From contig NZ_JAVAJF010000004.1 of assembly GCF_030718085.1 (NCBI RefSeq), positions 1-64,000 on the forward strand: a stretch of DNA of 64,000 bases, in the 5' to 3' direction. Below the pieces are notes generated by a model. That model was not told the DNA's origin, did not search any database, and saw only the letters and a list, made by a program, of their open reading frames with translations. A program made the translations under genes and the position numbers. Below, one piece after another: positions 61,209 through 64,000 of the stretch. Position 1 is the stretch's first letter; every line of letters starts with the position of its first letter. The stretch is from Marinobacter sp. MDS2. GTDB lineage: Bacteria; Pseudomonadota; Gammaproteobacteria; Pseudomonadales; Oleiphilaceae.

Positions 61209-61767
61209 GCTGACGACCTTCCTTCCGCCTTTGCCTTCTATGCCTTGGGGTTTTCGGACTGATCCTGTTCACCAACTGCCGAACCACGAGCCGTGGGCTT
61301 TTTCGGTCGGTGTACATCACTATATCGGCTAATTGGGTATACAGGGGGTCCCGGATCGCAAACAGCTTTCGCAACACCCCTTCAGGATCATCATTTTGTA
61401 GAAGGGGACGATTGCGATCCTTTCTTGTTCGCTCTACTTGCTGCTCTATGGAGGTTTTCAGATAAACAACCACTGCGTCTTTTCGCAGTAACGGATGGTT
61501 TTCCGGGCGCATCACGGCACCACCCCCTGTTGCCAAAACCACTTCGGTTTCGGCTGTCATCTCGTCGAGCATGGCGGTTTCTCTTTGCCGGAAGCCGCCT
61601 TCACCTTCGACATCGAATATCCACGGGATATTTGCCCCACACCGCTCTTCGATAACCCGGTCCGAATCCATAAAACGATAACCAAGCTCTCTGGCAAGCA
61701 AACGGCCGATAGTGCTTTTTCCGGCCCCCATGGGCCCAACCAGAACAACGCGTTTGGGCAAAGACAT
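61177..61767 (-). CDS. aroK: Shikimate kinase
   Basis: A 196-residue P-loop kinase, fifth step of the shikimate pathway. Walker A is [11 protein letters not shown] (residues 11-21), shikimate contacts are in MDSDRVIE and [16 protein letters not shown] follows and the lid region is RKDRNRPLL. The C-terminal 20 residues are very basic and read into aroB; other AroK proteins end earlier, so this tail is an addition. Classic pilQ-aroK-aroB order. Confidence 0.95.
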   Translation of the reverse strand: MSLPKRVVLVGPMGAGKSTIGRLLARELGYRFMDSDRVIEERCGANIPWIFDVEGEGGFRQRETAMLDEMTAETEVVLATGGGAVMRPENHPLLRKDAVVVYLKTSIEQQVERTRKDRNRPLLQNDDPEGVLRKLFAIRDPLYTQLADIVMYTDRKSPRLVVRQLVNRISPKTPRHRRQRRKEGRQHVQGTERTQS

Positions 61768-61848
61768 AACTTTCCGCTCAACAATTTTTCAGGCGGATGA
61801 GAATAGCACAGGGCGCGCCAATCCATAACCTCGCCAAGGCACAGACAC

Positions 61849-61877
61849 AAAAAAGCCGCCGGTATTAGCGGCGGCTT
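61849..61877 (-). terminator. terminator downstream of pilQ
   Basis: A 9-bp stem (61853-61861 with 61869-61877) and a 7-base loop, followed on the minus strand by six T's. It closes the pilus operon before aroK. Confidence 0.85.
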
Positions 61878-61893
61878 TCAAACTCTGGCCCAA

Positions 61894-63960
61894 TTACTGG
61901 ATCAGATCGCTCTTGATGATCTTCGGTGTGATAAAGATCAGCAACTCACTGCGCTCGTCTACATGCTCAGTGCGCTTGAACAAACGACCCAGGTATGGGA
62001 TGTCGCCCAGGAACGGCGTCTTGGTTGTTTGAGTAGCAACTTCTGACTGGAAGATACCACCAAGCACCACGGTTTCACCGTTCGCGACCAGAACCTGGGT
62101 CGTGACTTCGTTGGTATTGATCGACGGAATACCTGCCGTCACCTCACCACGAGAATCCTGATTCACGATCAGATCCATAATGATCTTGTCATCCGGCGTA
62201 ATCTGCGGCGTTACTTCCAAAGAAAGCACGGCTTCCTTGAACGACACAGACGTAGCACCACTTGAAGAGGCTTCCTGATAAGGAATTTCTTCACCGGACT
62301 TGATCGATGCGCTCTGGCGATCAGCCGTCACAACGCGCGGCTGTGAAACCACTTCGGCACGACCATCACTTTCGAGCGCTGAAAGCTCAAGATCCACCAG
62401 GAAGTCATCACTACCCCAGCCGATGGCGAAAGAAGAGGCGCCCTCTCCGGTGACACCCAGATCCACACCCAAAGCACCCGGGAACGAAATCGTGTTACTG
62501 CCGCCACTTGCGGCATCACGCGCTTCGCTGAGCGTTCCCAATGAGCCACCAACGGTCACTACATCGTTGCCACTCACATCATAGGCTGCGCCACCCCAAC
62601 GAACGCCCAGGTCTTCAGCTACGTTGGTCTGCGCGCGGACAATTCGAGCCTCAATAGAAACCTGACGCACCGGAACGTCCCAGGTGCTTACCAAGCGACG
62701 AATTTCTTCGAGCTTGTCCGCGGTTTCACGAACCGTAATGGTGTTGGTGCGTTTATCCGAGGACACGAAGCCTCGCGAGGAAATCAATTCTGCGTCAGCC
62801 TGGATGAGACTCACAATTTCATCAGCCTTCGCGTAGTTGACCTGAATAATATCCAGTCGAACCGGCGCCAGCTCAGCAATCTGCTTATTGGTTTCCAGTT
62901 CCAGCTTCTCACGAGCCGCGATTTCTTCAGCGGGCGCGACCAACAGCACGTTACCAATCTGACGCTTATCCAGACCTTTAGTCTTCAAAATCAGATCCAG
63001 CGCCTGATCCCAGGGCACGTTCTGCAGGCGCAGCGTAATGCTACCGCCCACGGTGTCACTGGCCACCAGGTTCAAGCCTGTGAAGTCAGCGATCAGCTGC
63101 AGCACCGAACGAACCTCGATGTCCTGGAAGTTGAGCGACAGTTTCTCGCCAGAATACGGGAACTTCTCTTCGCGACGCGTTTCTGCTTCTTCCTGAGAAA
63201 TCTCTTCCACGCTAACCGTGAACTCGCGGCCAGACTGGTAGGCGATGTAGTCGTAATCCCCTTCCGGGCGAATTTCGACAACTGCATTACCATCTTCCAT
63301 AAAGGTATCGATGCGAGTGACCGGCGTTGCAAAATCCGTCACGTCCAGACGGCGGCGCAAATCAACGGGAACATCAAGACCCGGCATGGTCAGGCGAATA
63401 CGGCCACCCAGCTCGGTCAGGTTGACGGCCGAGGAACTGCTGCCCAGATCGACAATCACACGCCCTTCGCCAGCCTTGCCTCGACGAAAATCTATACCGG
63501 CCAGAGCGTTTGCTCCTGACGGTGCAGAAACACTCGTTTGTTGCGTGCTGGGTGCCGACGCTACCGATGACGATGACACTGCGCCACCACCGATGGTCAT
63601 CACCAGCGAGTTGTTGTTACGAGTCGTCTCGTGTGGAACCAACTCAATCAAATTGAAGATCAAACGGGTGCGATCCTTGGTTTCCACAACGGTCACACTC
63701 TGGGCATTGCCCGACCCCAACGGAATGCTGCGTTTATTGATCGCACTCGTCGTATCTTTCAGGTCAACGGTAATACGTGCCGGCCGCTCGATGGTGTAGC
63801 CGGTCGGCTCCGGTGGTGTACCGTCGAATTCCATGGTCACTTCCAAGCGCTCACCCGGCAGCGACGAAAACGTGACGTCCTGCAGCGTGACCGCGCTGGC
63901 CAGGCTGCTCCATAACCCCACGGCGATAATACCTACGGAGACATTTAGTTTTTTGAACAT
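61894..63960 (-). CDS. pilQ: PilQ type IV pilus secretin
   Basis: A 688-residue outer-membrane secretin through which the pilus passes. A signal peptide (to SLASA) is followed by two AMIN domains (LQDVTFSSLPGERLEV; IDFRRGKAGEGRVIVDL in part) that hold peptidoglycan, an STN/N0 domain (LSLNFQDIEVRSVLQLIADF in part), N1 (TNTITVRETADKLEEI) and the C-terminal secretin pore ending in LLIFITPKII. The ATG at 63960 is the conserved start. Upstream, 63961-64000 should hold the end of pilP, but 40 bases are too few to assign a frame. Confidence 0.96.
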   Translation of the reverse strand: MFKKLNVSVGIIAVGLWSSLASAVTLQDVTFSSLPGERLEVTMEFDGTPPEPTGYTIERPARITVDLKDTTSAINKRSIPLGSGNAQSVTVVETKDRTRLIFNLIELVPHETTRNNNSLVMTIGGGAVSSSSVASAPSTQQTSVSAPSGANALAGIDFRRGKAGEGRVIVDLGSSSSAVNLTELGGRIRLTMPGLDVPVDLRRRLDVTDFATPVTRIDTFMEDGNAVVEIRPEGDYDYIAYQSGREFTVSVEEISQEEAETRREEKFPYSGEKLSLNFQDIEVRSVLQLIADFTGLNLVASDTVGGSITLRLQNVPWDQALDLILKTKGLDKRQIGNVLLVAPAEEIAAREKLELETNKQIAELAPVRLDIIQVNYAKADEIVSLIQADAELISSRGFVSSDKRTNTITVRETADKLEEIRRLVSTWDVPVRQVSIEARIVRAQTNVAEDLGVRWGGAAYDVSGNDVVTVGGSLGTLSEARDAASGGSNTISFPGALGVDLGVTGEGASSFAIGWGSDDFLVDLELSALESDGRAEVVSQPRVVTADRQSASIKSGEEIPYQEASSSGATSVSFKEAVLSLEVTPQITPDDKIIMDLIVNQDSRGEVTAGIPSINTNEVTTQVLVANGETVVLGGIFQSEVATQTTKTPFLGDIPYLGRLFKRTEHVDERSELLIFITPKIIKSDLIQ

Positions 63961-64000
63961 CGCTAGCCTCGACCCTAAACCTGTTTGTTCTTGCATGTTT

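Noticed and set aside
63961..64000. C-terminal end of pilP
   Set aside because: Expected by gene order, but 40 bases give several open readings and no recognisable end.

Overview
The window is a contiguous piece of core chromosome from a marine gammaproteobacterium, most likely Marinobacter or a close relative. The gene order from clpB through rluD, bamD, pilSR, the minor pilins, ispH, lspA, ileS, ribF, murJ, rpsT, proB, obgE, rpmA and rplU to ispB, and the pilQ-aroK-aroB-SPOR-gltB-gltD-hemE block, both follow the Pseudomonas/Marinobacter plan. A wax ester synthase/DGAT homologue next to ispB points to the oil- and lipid-storing marine group. No insertion sequence, prophage, CRISPR array, tRNA or complete rRNA gene is visible. 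Genus assignment is inference from gene order and protein likeness.

Layout. 1-430: three tandem rRNA-type promoters and a boxB/boxA antitermination site, all reading left out of the window into an rRNA operon. 430-2018: msrPQ, periplasmic methionine sulfoxide repair. 2111-6310: pssA and the ilvI-ilvH-ilvC branched-chain amino acid operon, with a leader of about 290 nt. 6781-12794: a DUF4124 protein, clpB with a sigma-32 promoter, pgeF, rluD and bamD. 12806-25329: nadE, pilS-pilR, and the minor pilin operon fimT-pilV-pilW-pilX-pilY1-pilE plus a second FimT-like pseudopilin. 25509-37903: ispH, fkpB, lspA, ileS, ribF, murJ, rpsT, proB, obgE, rpmA, rplU, ispB. 38031-40547: the wax ester synthase homologue, a DUF2057 lipoprotein and a small DUF6316-like protein. 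40582-47194: pgpA, thiL, nusB, ribH, ribBA, ribD, nrdR, glyA. 47568-50987: ettA, radA, a PilZ protein. 51270-61767: hemE, gltD, gltB, a SPOR/AAA protein, aroB, aroK. 61894-63960: pilQ, the secretin of the type IV pilus.

How the genes work together. Type IV pili dominate the specialised content: PilS/PilR control, minor pilins and PilY1 form the tip/priming complex, and PilQ is the outer-membrane pore. Nitrogen assimilation (gltBD), branched-chain amino acids and riboflavin form biosynthetic operons.

The most interesting non-coding signals are two dispersed palindromic elements (47412-47515 and 51113-51222). Each has a long outer stem enclosing two small hairpins with GGA in the loop, and the stems differ in sequence but keep their pairing; they resemble the TwoAYGGAY candidate RNA motif and the loops also fit CsrA/RsmA sites. 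Next are two NtrC-type dyads flanking the gltB promoter, an inverted repeat inside the ilvI promoter with a valine-containing upstream ORF, a riboflavin operon lacking riboflavin synthase, a 21-unit perfect hexanucleotide repeat, and four convergent gene pairs whose palindromes swallow the stop codons.
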